Shown: positions 7,583 to 16,031, counted from the stretch's first letter. The stretch: DNA of 35,950 nt from Streptomyces spinoverrucosus (GCF_006539505.1 NZ_BJND01000013.1:1-35950); one strand, 5' to 3'. Numbers and translations: made by a program. The notes: generated by a model from the sequence alone, not told the origin.

Positions 7583-8494
7583 GTGGCCGTTGTCCGACGA
7601 AAAGGTTTTCACGGCCGCAGTCGCACGCTGTTCCTGCTCATGCTCCCCGGCCTGGCCTACTTCCTGCTGTTCCACTACGGCGCACTGGTCGGCAACGTCA
7701 TCGCGTTCAAGGAGTACGTCCCGTTCGACGGCCTCTGGGGCAGCCCCTGGGTCGGACTGGCCAACTTCCAGCGCATGTTCGAGGACGGCGCGTTCTGGGC
7801 GTCCGTCCTCAACACCCTCTGGATCGCCGTCCTGCAACTGGTCTTCTACTTCCCGGTGCCGCTCGCCTTGGCCCTGCTGCTGCACACCCTCACCTGGAGT
7901 TCGGTACGCCGCTTCGTGCAGTCGGTGGCGTATCTGCCGCACTTCATCTCATGGGTGATCGTGGTGGCGCTGTTCCAGCAGGTCCTCGGCGACACCGGGC
8001 TGCTGAACAGCGCGCTGAGCGGCGCGGGCCTGCACACCGTCGACATCATCGGCAACCCCGACGCCTTCAAGCCGCTCGTCGTCGCCCAGGTCATCTGGAA
8101 GGACGCCGGCTGGGGCACGATCATCTTCCTCGCCGCGCTGGCCCAGGTCGACGAGCAGCAGTACGAGGCGGCCGCCATCGACGGCGCGGGCCCCTGGCGG
8201 CGGTTCTGGCACGTCACCCTGCCCGCCATCCGCCCGGTGATCGTGCTGCTGCTCATCATGCGGCTCGGCGACATCCTCTCCGTCGGCTTCGAGCAGATGC
8301 TGCTGCAACGCGACGCGGTCGGTCCCGAGGCCGCCGAGATCATCGACACCTTCGTCTACTACCAGGGCATCGTCGGCGGCGACTACGGATTCGCCGCCGC
8401 CGCGGGCCTGTTCAAGGGCGTCATCGGCGCCCTCCTCGTCTACGCCGCCAACAAGGTCGCCCACCGCCTCGGCGAACAGGGGGTCTACAAGTGA
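7583..8494 (+). CDS. Carbohydrate ABC transporter permease, LplB type
   Basis: This is the first inner-membrane permease of a sugar importer, 303 aa. It has a short basic N-terminus, a first helix (TLFLLMLPGLAYFLLFHYGAL) and about six membrane segments. The EAA coupling loop YEAAAIDGAGPWRRFWHVTLP is intact. The segment VGNVIAFKEYVPFDGLWGSPWVG resembles the LplB subgroup, whose members move pectin- or alginate-type oligosaccharides in other bacteria. The GTG start lies 7 bases behind a GGGGGGAA run. The stop overlaps the next start (GTGA at 8491). No ATPase is in the operon; in Streptomyces such importers commonly share the MsiK ATPase encoded elsewhere. Confidence 0.92.
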   Translation: MAVVRRKGFHGRSRTLFLLMLPGLAYFLLFHYGALVGNVIAFKEYVPFDGLWGSPWVGLANFQRMFEDGAFWASVLNTLWIAVLQLVFYFPVPLALALLLHTLTWSSVRRFVQSVAYLPHFISWVIVVALFQQVLGDTGLLNSALSGAGLHTVDIIGNPDAFKPLVVAQVIWKDAGWGTIIFLAALAQVDEQQYEAAAIDGAGPWRRFWHVTLPAIRPVIVLLLIMRLGDILSVGFEQMLLQRDAVGPEAAEIIDTFVYYQGIVGGDYGFAAAAGLFKGVIGALLVYAANKVAHRLGEQGVYK

Positions 8495-9378
8495 CCGCAT
8501 CCGCACGGCCGGGCTGGATGGAGAAGCCCCGGCCGATCACCCAGGCCGGCAAGGCCCTGGCCCTCGCCACCGTCGTGCTGCTGGTCTGCGTACCGTTCCT
8601 CGTCATCGTCTCGACCTCGCTGGCCTCCACCGACGAGGTGATCGCCAATGGCGGCTGGGTGCTGTGGCCGACCGAGCCGACGCTGGACGCCTACCGCGAC
8701 ATCCTCGACGGCGGCATCGTCACCCACGCCCTCGGGGTCAGCGCCGGAGTGACGATCGTCGGCACGCTCCTCAGCCTCGCCTGCACCGTCACCCTCGCCT
8801 ACGCGCTGTCCCGCCCCGGCGTCCTCGGCGGCAGGCCCGTCCTGCTGCTCATCCTGTTCACATTCCTCTTCCCGCCCGGCATGATCCCCAGCTTCCTGCT
8901 GGTCAAGGAGCTGGGCCTGCTCGACAGTTATGCCTCGCTGGTCCTGCCCGTCCTGGTGAACGTGTTCAACCTCGTCGTCCTGCGCGGCTTCTTCCAGGGC
9001 ATCCCCGAAGAGCTGTACGAGGCGGCACGGCTCGACGGAGCGGGGGACTGGCGGGTGCTGTGGTCGGTCGTGCTGCCGCTGTCCAAGGCCGCGCTGGCCG
9101 TCGTAGGTCTGTTCTACGCGGTGGCGTACTGGAACTCCTGGTTCTACGCCTCGCTCTACCTGGAGAGCGACCACTGGCCCCTCCAGCAGGTGCTGCGCAC
9201 CTATGTGGTGGCCGGTTCCGGACTCACCGACGCCACCACCGGCGAGGCCACCATCACCGCACCGCAGACCGTGCAGATGGCGGTGCTGGTGATCGCCACC
9301 GTGCCGATCCTGCTGGTCTATCCCTTCCTGCAGAAGTACTTCACCAAGGGCGTGCTCACCGGCGCCATCAAGAGCTGA
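8491..9378 (+). CDS. Carbohydrate ABC transporter permease, YtcP/LplC type
   Basis: This is the second permease of the sugar importer, 295 aa, presumably forming a heterodimer with the 7583 product. A hydrophilic N-terminus (about 18 residues) precedes the first helix (LALATVVLLVCVPFLVIVST). The EAA loop YEAARLDGAGDWRVLWSVVLPLSK is clear, and the C-terminus (QKYFTKGVLTGAIKS) is the standard ending of YtcP-type permeases. The GTG start overlaps the stop of the previous gene. The open frame extends far upstream on this strand, but that stretch lies over the first permease and is Arg-rich, so it is not coding. Confidence 0.92.
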   Translation: MTASARPGWMEKPRPITQAGKALALATVVLLVCVPFLVIVSTSLASTDEVIANGGWVLWPTEPTLDAYRDILDGGIVTHALGVSAGVTIVGTLLSLACTVTLAYALSRPGVLGGRPVLLLILFTFLFPPGMIPSFLLVKELGLLDSYASLVLPVLVNVFNLVVLRGFFQGIPEELYEAARLDGAGDWRVLWSVVLPLSKAALAVVGLFYAVAYWNSWFYASLYLESDHWPLQQVLRTYVVAGSGLTDATTGEATITAPQTVQMAVLVIATVPILLVYPFLQKYFTKGVLTGAIKS

Positions 9379-9405
9379 CACAAGCCGACACGAGGTGATT
9401 CACCT

Positions 9406-11055
9406 ATGAGCCGCATGTCCCGACGTACCCTCCTGCGCTCCATGGCGGTGGGCGGTGCCGCCCTCTCCGTCCCCGGCCTGCTGACCGCCTGCTCCACGAG
9501 CTCAGGCGACAGCGATGTCTCCAACGCGGGCAAAAAGCTTGCCCCCTGGCCGACATACAAGCCCGCGACGGGACCCAAGCCGGACCTCGCGCCCACCGAC
9601 GCAGGCGTCCAGGCCGGTTACACCGCCTACCCCTCCGACCTGGTCAAGTCGGTCGCCCGCACCCCTGGTGACGGCTCCACCGTCAAGGTCATGTCGGTGT
9701 CCTTCGGCACACCCCCGAAGCCGGCCTCCGCCAACCGTTTCTGGGCCGCCGTCGAGAAGGCCCTCGGTGTGAAGATCGAGTACACGATCGTCTCCCAGGC
9801 CGACTACCAGAAGAAGATGGCCACCGTGATGGCGGGCGACGCCGACTCCCTCCCGGACATCATCAACCTCTTCTCCGGGTTCGTGCTGCCCCGCGAGGCC
9901 GAGTTCGTGCAGCGGCGCGCCGAGGACCTCACGCCGTTCCTGTCCGGCGACGCGATCGATGCCTACCCCAACCTCGCGAACATCCCCACCCACGCCTGGC
10001 AGGACATGGGCCGCATCGGCGGCCGCATCCACGGCATCCCGCTGGAACGCCCGCTGCCCGGCTCGACCCTCTGGCTCAACCAGGGCATGTTCACCGACGC
10101 GGGGATGACGGAGGGCTGGACCGCCGACGACTTCGCCGCCGTGGCGAAGCAGGCGACGAGCGGGCGGACGTACGCGCTCGGCGCCGCCCAAGGATCCCTG
10201 TTCGGCAACGCCGTGCACTCCGCCGCCCACAACGCGCCCCAGGAATGGGCCGTCACCAAGGACGGCACGTTCCTGCCCGGCTGCGCCGACGAACGCTACA
10301 AGGCGGCGATCGCCTTCCAGGCGCAGCTGCGCAAGAACGGCTCGTACCACCCCGACGCCACATCCATCTCGCAGATCGACCTGACCACGCTCTACTACAA
10401 CGGCACGGTCGGCTCGATGCAGGACGGCTTCGGCGCGTATCTGCCCAAGTACCAGGAAGCCCCCGACGGGATGACCCCGGCCGCCGCCCTCCCCTACAGC
10501 GTCGGCGGCGAGCCCGGCGGGATCGTCGCCGCCCGCCGCTCCTTCGGCTACACCGTGCTGAAGAAGGCGAAGAAGGAGCGCATCGAGTTGCTGCTGCGCA
10601 TCCTCGACTACCTCGCCGCCCCCTTCGGCAGCGAGGAGTGGGAGCTCGTCCACTACGGCGTCGAAGGCACCCACTTCACCCGCGCCGCCGACGGCTCACC
10701 CAAGCCGACCAAGCTCGGCGAGGTCGAGAACAACACCAACCTGCCGCTGAAGTACCTCGCCGAAGGCCCCCAGGTGCTGTTCGTGCCCGGCATGCCCGAC
10801 GCCGTACGGGCCCTGCACGCCTGGCAGGAGAAGGTCGTACCGCGCGCCAACCGCAACGCCTCCTTCGGCCTGCAGTCCCGCACGAAGAACGCCCAGGGCA
10901 CCACCCTCAAGGCCCTCCTCGACGACACCGTCACCGGCATCGTCGCGGGCCGCCTCGCGCTGTCCGAATGGGACGCGGTGGTGAAGCGCTGGCGGCAACG
11001 GGGCGGCGACAGAATGGCCGAGGAGTTCGCGCAGGACCACGCGGCCAACACGTGA
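9406..11055 (+). CDS. Carbohydrate ABC transporter, substrate-binding lipoprotein (LplA-like)
   Basis: This is the extracellular binding protein of the sugar importer. At 549 aa it is longer than the usual 400-450 aa family 1 proteins, which agrees with the LplA-like group. The N-terminus carries a twin-arginine pattern (SRRTLLRS), a hydrophobic core and the lipobox LLTAC with Cys29, suggesting Tat export followed by lipidation. The mature part has the extended SBP architecture, with segments such as MAGDADSLPDIINLF and TEGWTADDFAAVAKQAT. A GAGGTG site lies about 9 bases before the ATG, 27 bp after the permease stop. The sugar is not known; the company of LplB/YtcP permeases and a DUF2264 protein points to an uronic-acid-containing or other plant-type oligosaccharide. 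Confidence 0.9.
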   Translation: MSRMSRRTLLRSMAVGGAALSVPGLLTACSTSSGDSDVSNAGKKLAPWPTYKPATGPKPDLAPTDAGVQAGYTAYPSDLVKSVARTPGDGSTVKVMSVSFGTPPKPASANRFWAAVEKALGVKIEYTIVSQADYQKKMATVMAGDADSLPDIINLFSGFVLPREAEFVQRRAEDLTPFLSGDAIDAYPNLANIPTHAWQDMGRIGGRIHGIPLERPLPGSTLWLNQGMFTDAGMTEGWTADDFAAVAKQATSGRTYALGAAQGSLFGNAVHSAAHNAPQEWAVTKDGTFLPGCADERYKAAIAFQAQLRKNGSYHPDATSISQIDLTTLYYNGTVGSMQDGFGAYLPKYQEAPDGMTPAAALPYSVGGEPGGIVAARRSFGYTVLKKAKKERIELLLRILDYLAAPFGSEEWELVHYGVEGTHFTRAADGSPKPTKLGEVENNTNLPLKYLAEGPQVLFVPGMPDAVRALHAWQEKVVPRANRNASFGLQSRTKNAQGTTLKALLDDTVTGIVAGRLALSEWDAVVKRWRQRGGDRMAEEFAQDHAANT

Positions 11056-11086
11056 CGCTCCGCCGGCGGAACAGGAGACATGGGGG

Positions 11087-12151
11087 ATGGGGAACGGCAT
11101 GACAGGCAAGGGACGGGTCACGATCCGGGAGGTCGCCGAGCGGGCGGGCGTGTCGATGGCCACGGCGTCGCGTGCGCTCAGCGGCAATCATCCGGTGCCC
11201 GCCGCGACCCGGGCCCGCGTGCTGCGTGCCGCGCGTGACCTCGACTATGTCGCCAACGCGCATGCGCGGGCACTGGTGGGTGGCGGCCGGAAGATGGCCG
11301 CGGTCGTGGTCCGCCAGGTCACCAGCCCCTTCTACGCCCAGGTCGCCGAGGGCGTCGAGGCGGAGGCCGCCGACCGGGGCTGGCTGTGCGTGGTCGGCGC
11401 GACCGGTGGGGACGCGCAGCGCGAGATGGAGTTCGTGCAGCTGATGCGGGAGGAGGGGGCGCGGCTGGTGATCCTCGTCGGTGGCGTGGTGGAGGACGAC
11501 GCCTATCGGGAGCGGGTCGCGCACTACGCGCATGCGCTGGACTCCTCGGGGGCGCGGCTCGTGCTGTGCGGGCGGCCCGCGCCGGGTCCCGATGTCCCGG
11601 CGCTTGTCGTGGAGTTCGACAACGAGGCGGGGGCGCGGGCGATCACCGGGCATCTGTTGTCCGCCGGTCATCGCAGGATCGCCTTTCTCGGGGGGCTGCC
11701 CGGCAATACGGCGCTGGATGCCCGGGTTGCGGGGTATCGGGCCGCGCTTGCCGAGTACGGCTTGCCGCCGGAGGCGGCGTATGTCGTGGACTGTGGGCTG
11801 GGGCGGGCTGCGGGGTTGCGGGCGATGAGCGCGCTGCTTGAGGAGACGCGGGAGTTCACCGCGGTGTTCGCCGGGGACGACATGGTGGCGGCGGGGGTGT
11901 TGCGGGCCGTTGCGGAGGCGGGGCTCACTGTGCCGGACGACATCTCTGTGGTCGGGTACAACGACATTCCGCTGGCTGAGGATTTCAATCCGCCGTTGAC
12001 TACTGTGCGGACGCCGGCGGAAGAGCTCGGCAGAGCCGCCGTGCGGATTGCTCTTCGCGATCCCGACAGTGCGGCCGGGAGTCATCATCTGCTGGGGACA
12101 CACATCGTCGTGCGCCGTAGTGTCTGTGCGCCGTCGCGGTCTTGTGGGTGA
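11087..12151 (+). CDS. LacI-family transcriptional regulator
   Basis: This is a sugar-responsive repressor, 354 aa, typical in length. The N-terminal helix-turn-helix is textbook: VTIREVAERAGVSMATASRALS (residues 11-32), followed by the hinge helix YVANAHARAL (54-63). The periplasmic-binding-like effector domain contains TSPFYAQVAEGVEAEA, HRRIAFLGG-like HRRIAF and the C-terminal PDDISVVGYNDIPLAEDFNPPLTTVRTP. It is the fourth gene of the transport operon, 31 bp after the binding protein, behind AGGAG (11073-11077). An ATG at 11099 is an alternative start. Its likely operators are 7530-7543 and perhaps 7441-7454. The coding sequence turns to less GC-biased codons in its last third, but no frameshift is visible. 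Confidence 0.92.
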   Translation: MGNGMTGKGRVTIREVAERAGVSMATASRALSGNHPVPAATRARVLRAARDLDYVANAHARALVGGGRKMAAVVVRQVTSPFYAQVAEGVEAEAADRGWLCVVGATGGDAQREMEFVQLMREEGARLVILVGGVVEDDAYRERVAHYAHALDSSGARLVLCGRPAPGPDVPALVVEFDNEAGARAITGHLLSAGHRRIAFLGGLPGNTALDARVAGYRAALAEYGLPPEAAYVVDCGLGRAAGLRAMSALLEETREFTAVFAGDDMVAAGVLRAVAEAGLTVPDDISVVGYNDIPLAEDFNPPLTTVRTPAEELGRAAVRIALRDPDSAAGSHHLLGTHIVVRRSVCAPSRSCG

Positions 12152-12154
12152 TCG

Positions 12155-12194
12155 GTGGCTGGTCGCGCAGTTCCCCGCGCCCCTGAAGGGGCGC
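12155..12194 (+). repeat. Streptomyces interspersed intergenic repeat, copy 2, with perfect hairpin
   Basis: This repeat starts four bases after the stop of the LacI gene. The first 30 bp match copy 1 (minus strand of 3778-3807) at 28 of 30 positions. It ends in a perfect hairpin: GCGCCCC (12177-12183), loop TGAA, GGGGCGC (12188-12194). The hairpin lies between the LacI and DUF2264 genes, so it could act as an intraoperonic attenuator or RNA-stability element that lowers expression of the last gene. Confidence 0.65.
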
Positions 12195-12231
12195 TGTACC
12201 GAGCCCCGACTGACGGAGGAACTGACCCCGT

Positions 12232-14109
12232 ATGACCGACGTATCGCCCATCACCGGGTGGACCCGCGTCCACTGGGAGGCCATGGCCGACCGGTTGCTT
12301 GATGGGTTGCTGCCCTACGCCTCGCCCAAGTTCGCCCAGTACCGGCTGCCCGGGCCGCCCAGTCACTCGGGGGCCTGGTCCGATGGGCTGGAAGGCTATG
12401 CGCGGTCCTTTCTGCTCGCCGCCTTTCGTATCGCGGGCGCGCACGGGCGCGTCGGGCCGGAGCTCGTCGAGCGGTACGCCGTCGGGCTCGCCGCCGGTAC
12501 CGATCCGCACGGGGACGAGCGCTGGCCGCCCATCACCGACCGTGCCCAGCCGATGGTCGAGGCCGCGTCCGTCGCCATCGCGCTGCACGAGTCCCGTCCC
12601 TGGCTGTGGGACCAACTCGACGACCGCGTACGCGAACAGGTCACCGACTGGCTCGGTGGATTTGTCGGCGCTCGTGCCAACGACTCCAACTGGCGGCTGT
12701 TCCAGGTCATCACCGAGGAGTTCCTCGCCTCGGTCGGCGCCCCGCACAGCCGCGCCGAGATCGACGCCGGGCTCGCGCGCCTGGACGACTGGTACCGGGG
12801 CGACGGCTGGTACACCGACGGGGACGGCCGGAAGTTCGACTACTACAACGCCTGGGCGCTGCACCTGTATCCGGTTCTTTGGGCCCGGATCGCCGGGCCC
12901 CGTGCGGACCGGCAAACGGTGGCTCGGCATCGAGCAAGACTGCGTACCTTCCTCGCCGCCCACCAGCACTTCTTCAGCTCCGACGGCGCCCCCGTCCACC
13001 ACGGCCGCTCCCTCACCTACCGTTTCGCGACCACCGCCCCCCTGTGGGCGGGCGCCCTCGCCGACGCCACCCCGCTGCCGCCCGGCCGCACCCGCCGCCT
13101 CGCCTCGGGTGCCCTGAAGCACTTCGCCGAGCGCGGCGTCCCCGACGAGCGCGGACTGCTCACCCTCGGCTGGTACCGGCCCTTCCTCGGGGTGACCCAG
13201 CGCTACTCGGGCCCCGCCTCCCCCTACTGGGCGAGCAAGGCCTTCCTCGGTCTGCTGCTGCCCACCGACCATCCGGTGTGGACGGCGCCGGAAGAGCCCG
13301 CCCCCGTCGACACCACGGACGTCTGTCTCCCGTTGCCCGCCCCCGGCTGGTTGCTGCACTCCACCGCCGCCGACGGGATCGTACGGCTCGTCAACCACGG
13401 CAGTGACCGTCTCCCGCCGCCGCCCGCGACCGACGTGGACAGTCCCCACTACGCCAAGTTCGCCTACGCCAGCGCCGCCGCGCCGGAGACTCCGGGGCCG
13501 GGTCCGGACAACCACATCGCACTGCTCGCCCCGGACGGCACCCCTTCCCCCCGTGGCCGTATTCACCCGCTCGGCGTCGAGGGCCGCCGCGCTGCGTCCT
13601 GGCACCGTGCGGGGGAGGGGCGGCGGATCGAGACGGTGAGTGTGGTGCACGGGCCGTTCGAGGTGCGGGTGCACAGGCTCGATCCGTGCGCCGACTCGCC
13701 GGTGCGGGAAGGCGGTTGGGCGGTTGCCGACGATGGCATGCCGCCCACCGGTCACACCGGGCCCGGGTGGGCGCTGGCTCGCCGTGCCGACGGGCTGACC
13801 AGTGCTGTCGTCGGCCTGCACGGCTGGGGTGACATCGAGGGCACCGTCGCCCATGCCGTCGGCACCAACGCCGTCGGTCACCACTCCGCGACGCCCTGCC
13901 TCCAACGGGGCGCGGGCGCCCGCCTGCTGGTCACCCTGGTGGTGCTGAGTGCCGACCCGGACCTGGACCCTGTGACCGTGACCTCGGGTACGCGCGCCAC
14001 CGTCGGCGCCGACGGCACCGTAGAGATCCGCTTCCCGGACGGCACCCGCGAGCGGATCAGCGGTCCGCCGGTGTCAGCGCCGTCTCAAGCGCCCGGAGGA
14101 ACGAGTTGA
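12232..14109 (+). CDS. DUF2264 domain protein, probable carbohydrate-active enzyme
   Basis: This is a 625 aa cytoplasmic protein with no signal peptide. The N-terminal two thirds match the DUF2264 pattern: an early SHSGAWSDGLEGYARSFLLAAF, RLFQVITEEFLASVG, DDWYRGDGWYTDGDG with YYNAWALHLYPVLWA, and YSGPASPYWASKAFLGLLLP. These aromatic/acid-rich repeats resemble an alpha/alpha-barrel of the kind found in unsaturated glucuronyl hydrolases and polysaccharide lyases, but I see no assigned catalytic residues. The last third is beta-rich. GGAGGA lies 11 bases before the ATG. As the last gene of an oligosaccharide-uptake operon it probably processes the imported sugar. Its 3' end overlaps the convergent cobC by 53 bp. 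Confidence 0.85.
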   Translation: MTDVSPITGWTRVHWEAMADRLLDGLLPYASPKFAQYRLPGPPSHSGAWSDGLEGYARSFLLAAFRIAGAHGRVGPELVERYAVGLAAGTDPHGDERWPPITDRAQPMVEAASVAIALHESRPWLWDQLDDRVREQVTDWLGGFVGARANDSNWRLFQVITEEFLASVGAPHSRAEIDAGLARLDDWYRGDGWYTDGDGRKFDYYNAWALHLYPVLWARIAGPRADRQTVARHRARLRTFLAAHQHFFSSDGAPVHHGRSLTYRFATTAPLWAGALADATPLPPGRTRRLASGALKHFAERGVPDERGLLTLGWYRPFLGVTQRYSGPASPYWASKAFLGLLLPTDHPVWTAPEEPAPVDTTDVCLPLPAPGWLLHSTAADGIVRLVNHGSDRLPPPPATDVDSPHYAKFAYASAAAPETPGPGPDNHIALLAPDGTPSPRGRIHPLGVEGRRAASWHRAGEGRRIETVSVVHGPFEVRVHRLDPCADSPVREGGWAVADDGMPPTGHTGPGWALARRADGLTSAVVGLHGWGDIEGTVAHAVGTNAVGHHSATPCLQRGAGARLLVTLVVLSADPDLDPVTVTSGTRATVGADGTVEIRFPDGTRERISGPPVSAPSQAPGGTS

Positions 14110-15112
14110 CCGTCGCCCGGTCCCGCACCGCCAGCCGCAGCCACTCCTCGTCCAGTCCCGGGAAGGTGTCCCCGCGCCGGACCGCGAACCCCAGATCGCG
14201 CAGTCGCCTGCGGACGGCGGCGGCTCCGGGCAGCCGTACGAGGACGAAGGGGCCCTCGGCCGGTTCGACGACCCGCAGCCCGGCGATCCGTGACAGCCCG
14301 GCGACGAGATGGGCCCGGTCGGCGGCGACGCGGTGGGCGGCGTGGGCCGCCTCCGCCAATGCCTGTGGCCCCACGCAGGACTCGGCGGCGGCCAGCGCGG
14401 GTGTGGAGACGGGCCACAGCGGCTGAGCGCGTTCCAGGTCCGCGATGGTCTCCGGGGACGCGAGGACGTACCCGATCCGCAGCCCGGCCAGACCCCATGT
14501 CTTCGTCAGGCTGCGCAGCACGACCAGCCCGGGGATGTCCGTCCGCCCGGCCAGCGCCTCCCGCTCACCCGGCACGGCGTCCATGAACGCCTCGTCCACG
14601 ACCAACGTCCGCCCGGGACGGGCAAGTTGGGCGATGGCGGCCGCCGGGTGCAGTACCGACGTCGGGTTCGTCGGGTTGCCGATCACCACCAGGTCGGCGT
14701 CCTCCGGTACGGCCGCCGGATCCAGCCGGAAGCCGTCCTCCTCGCGCAGCAGCACCCGGTCGACGGTGTGCCCCGCGTCCCGCAGCGCGGCCTCCGGCTC
14801 GGTGAACTGCGGGTGGACGACGACGGGTTGCCGTACCTTCAGCGCCCGCGCCAGCAGCACGAACGCCTCGGCGGCGCCCGCCGTCAGCAGCACCCGCTCC
14901 ACGCCGACCCCGTGCCGTGCCGCCACCGCGGCCCGCGCGCGCCGACCGTCCGGATAGGCGGCCAGCCCGGCCAGCGAGTCGGCGATCACCTCCTGCAGCC
15001 AGGCCGGGGGAGTGTCCGCGCGGACGTTCACGGCGAGGTCGACCAGTGCCGCGCCGTCGTCGCGGACCTCGGCGTCGCCGTGATGCCGCAGATCGTGCCC
15101 GTCAGTGGGCAT
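14057..15112 (-). CDS. cobC: CobC, threonine-phosphate decarboxylase-like PLP protein
   Basis: This is a fold-type I PLP enzyme of the histidinol-phosphate aminotransferase/CobC group, 351 aa. It is predicted to make (R)-1-aminopropan-2-ol phosphate from threonine phosphate for the nucleotide loop of cobalamin; actinobacterial members are also called Rv2231c-like. PLP residues are visible: Asn146 (GNPTNP), Asp163 (VVDEAF) and the Schiff-base Lys204 (SLTKTWGLAGLRIGY). The N-terminal DGHDLRHHGDAEV is typical. It is the last gene of the second cob run. The ATG lies inside the final His-tail codons of cbiX (11-base overlap), and the sequence before it is CAC/CAT repeats with no ribosome-binding site. 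It must therefore depend on translational coupling or start differently. Confidence 0.88.
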   Translation of the reverse strand: MPTDGHDLRHHGDAEVRDDGAALVDLAVNVRADTPPAWLQEVIADSLAGLAAYPDGRRARAAVAARHGVGVERVLLTAGAAEAFVLLARALKVRQPVVVHPQFTEPEAALRDAGHTVDRVLLREEDGFRLDPAAVPEDADLVVIGNPTNPTSVLHPAAAIAQLARPGRTLVVDEAFMDAVPGEREALAGRTDIPGLVVLRSLTKTWGLAGLRIGYVLASPETIADLERAQPLWPVSTPALAAAESCVGPQALAEAAHAAHRVAADRAHLVAGLSRIAGLRVVEPAEGPFVLVRLPGAAAVRRRLRDLGFAVRRGDTFPGLDEEWLRLAVRDRATVNSFLRALETALTPADR

Positions 15113-16031
15113 GGGAGTGCGTGCCGTGGTGGTGATGGTGGTGCCCGTGGTGGTGGCCCTCGTCGTCGGGGTGGTAGTGCGGCTGCTGCGGCGCGCCCAC
15201 CTTGTCCTCGAACCCGGGCAGCGCGATGCGGTACACGCACGAGTCGCAGTTCATCCGCAGATCGCCCCGCACGGCCTCCTCGTACCGCTCCATCACCAGA
15301 TCGAGCAGCTCCGGCTCCGGACCGATGACGTCCGCCGAGCGCACCTCGACCTCGGGGTGCGCAGCCGCCCAGCCCTCGGTCTGCAGCCGCACCCGGTCCG
15401 GCAGGATGCCGGTGAAGAGGAAGTACGGCAGGACGACGATCCGGCGCGCGCCCAGCCGCACACACCGGTCCAGCCCGCTCGGCACGTCCGGCGCCGCCAG
15501 CGACACGAACGCCGTCTCGACCCCGGCGTACCCGCGCCCCTCCCACAGCAGCCGGGCGGCCTTGTGCACCTCAGCGTTGGCGTCGGGGTCGGTGGACCCC
15601 CGCCCGACCAGCAGCACGGTCACATCGGCACGGTCCCCGGGCCTGCGCCCCTCGGTGCCGAGCGCCTCGTCCAGCCGCCGCTCCAGCACCGACAGCAGCG
15701 CGGGATGCGGGCCCAGCGGGCGGCCGTAGGTGTACGAGATCCCGGGGTGCCGCTCCTTCTCGCGGGCCAGCGCGGCCGGGATGTCGCCCTTGGCGTGCCC
15801 GGCGGACACCAGCATCAGCGGCACGGCGGCGAAGCGGCGCACGCCCCGCTCCACCAGCTCGGTGACGGCGTCGCCCAGCGGCGGCGGGGACAGCTCGATG
15901 AAGCCGCCCGCGACGGGCAGGTCGGGGTGGCGGCGCCCCAGCTCCCGTACGAAGTCGCGGAACGCCTCGGCTCCGGCGTCGTCCCGGGTGCCGTGGCCGG
16001 CGATGAGCAGGGCGGGCGGCGGGGTGGTCAC
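15102..16031 (-). CDS. cbiX: CbiX-type sirohydrochlorin cobalt/iron chelatase with C-terminal His tail
   Basis: This is a class II chelatase that inserts Co2+ (or Fe2+) into sirohydrochlorin, 309 aa. It has two tandem CbiX lobes. The first (1-~125) keeps both metal-binding histidines, His13 (AGHGTRD) and His79 (SAGHAKGD). In the second lobe the equivalent positions read VGRGSTD and FTGILPD, so only the first lobe should be catalytic, as in other two-lobe members. After the second lobe come C252-x-x-C255 (MNCDSC) and a histidine tail with 14 His in the last 26 residues, likely for metal storage or delivery. The GTG start overlaps the cobH stop (GTGA) behind GAGGAGA. Ferrochelatase for siroheme is an alternative, but the cob context favours cobalt. 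Confidence 0.9.
   Translation of the reverse strand: MTTPPPALLIAGHGTRDDAGAEAFRDFVRELGRRHPDLPVAGGFIELSPPPLGDAVTELVERGVRRFAAVPLMLVSAGHAKGDIPAALAREKERHPGISYTYGRPLGPHPALLSVLERRLDEALGTEGRRPGDRADVTVLLVGRGSTDPDANAEVHKAARLLWEGRGYAGVETAFVSLAAPDVPSGLDRCVRLGARRIVVLPYFLFTGILPDRVRLQTEGWAAAHPEVEVRSADVIGPEPELLDLVMERYEEAVRGDLRMNCDSCVYRIALPGFEDKVGAPQQPHYHPDDEGHHHGHHHHHHGTHSHAH

Noticed and set aside
12606..13406. Second-frame protein inside the DUF2264 gene
   Set aside because: Its composition is dominated by Arg and Pro, as expected for an off-frame reading of GC-rich DNA. DUF2264 motifs run through the other frame without interruption.
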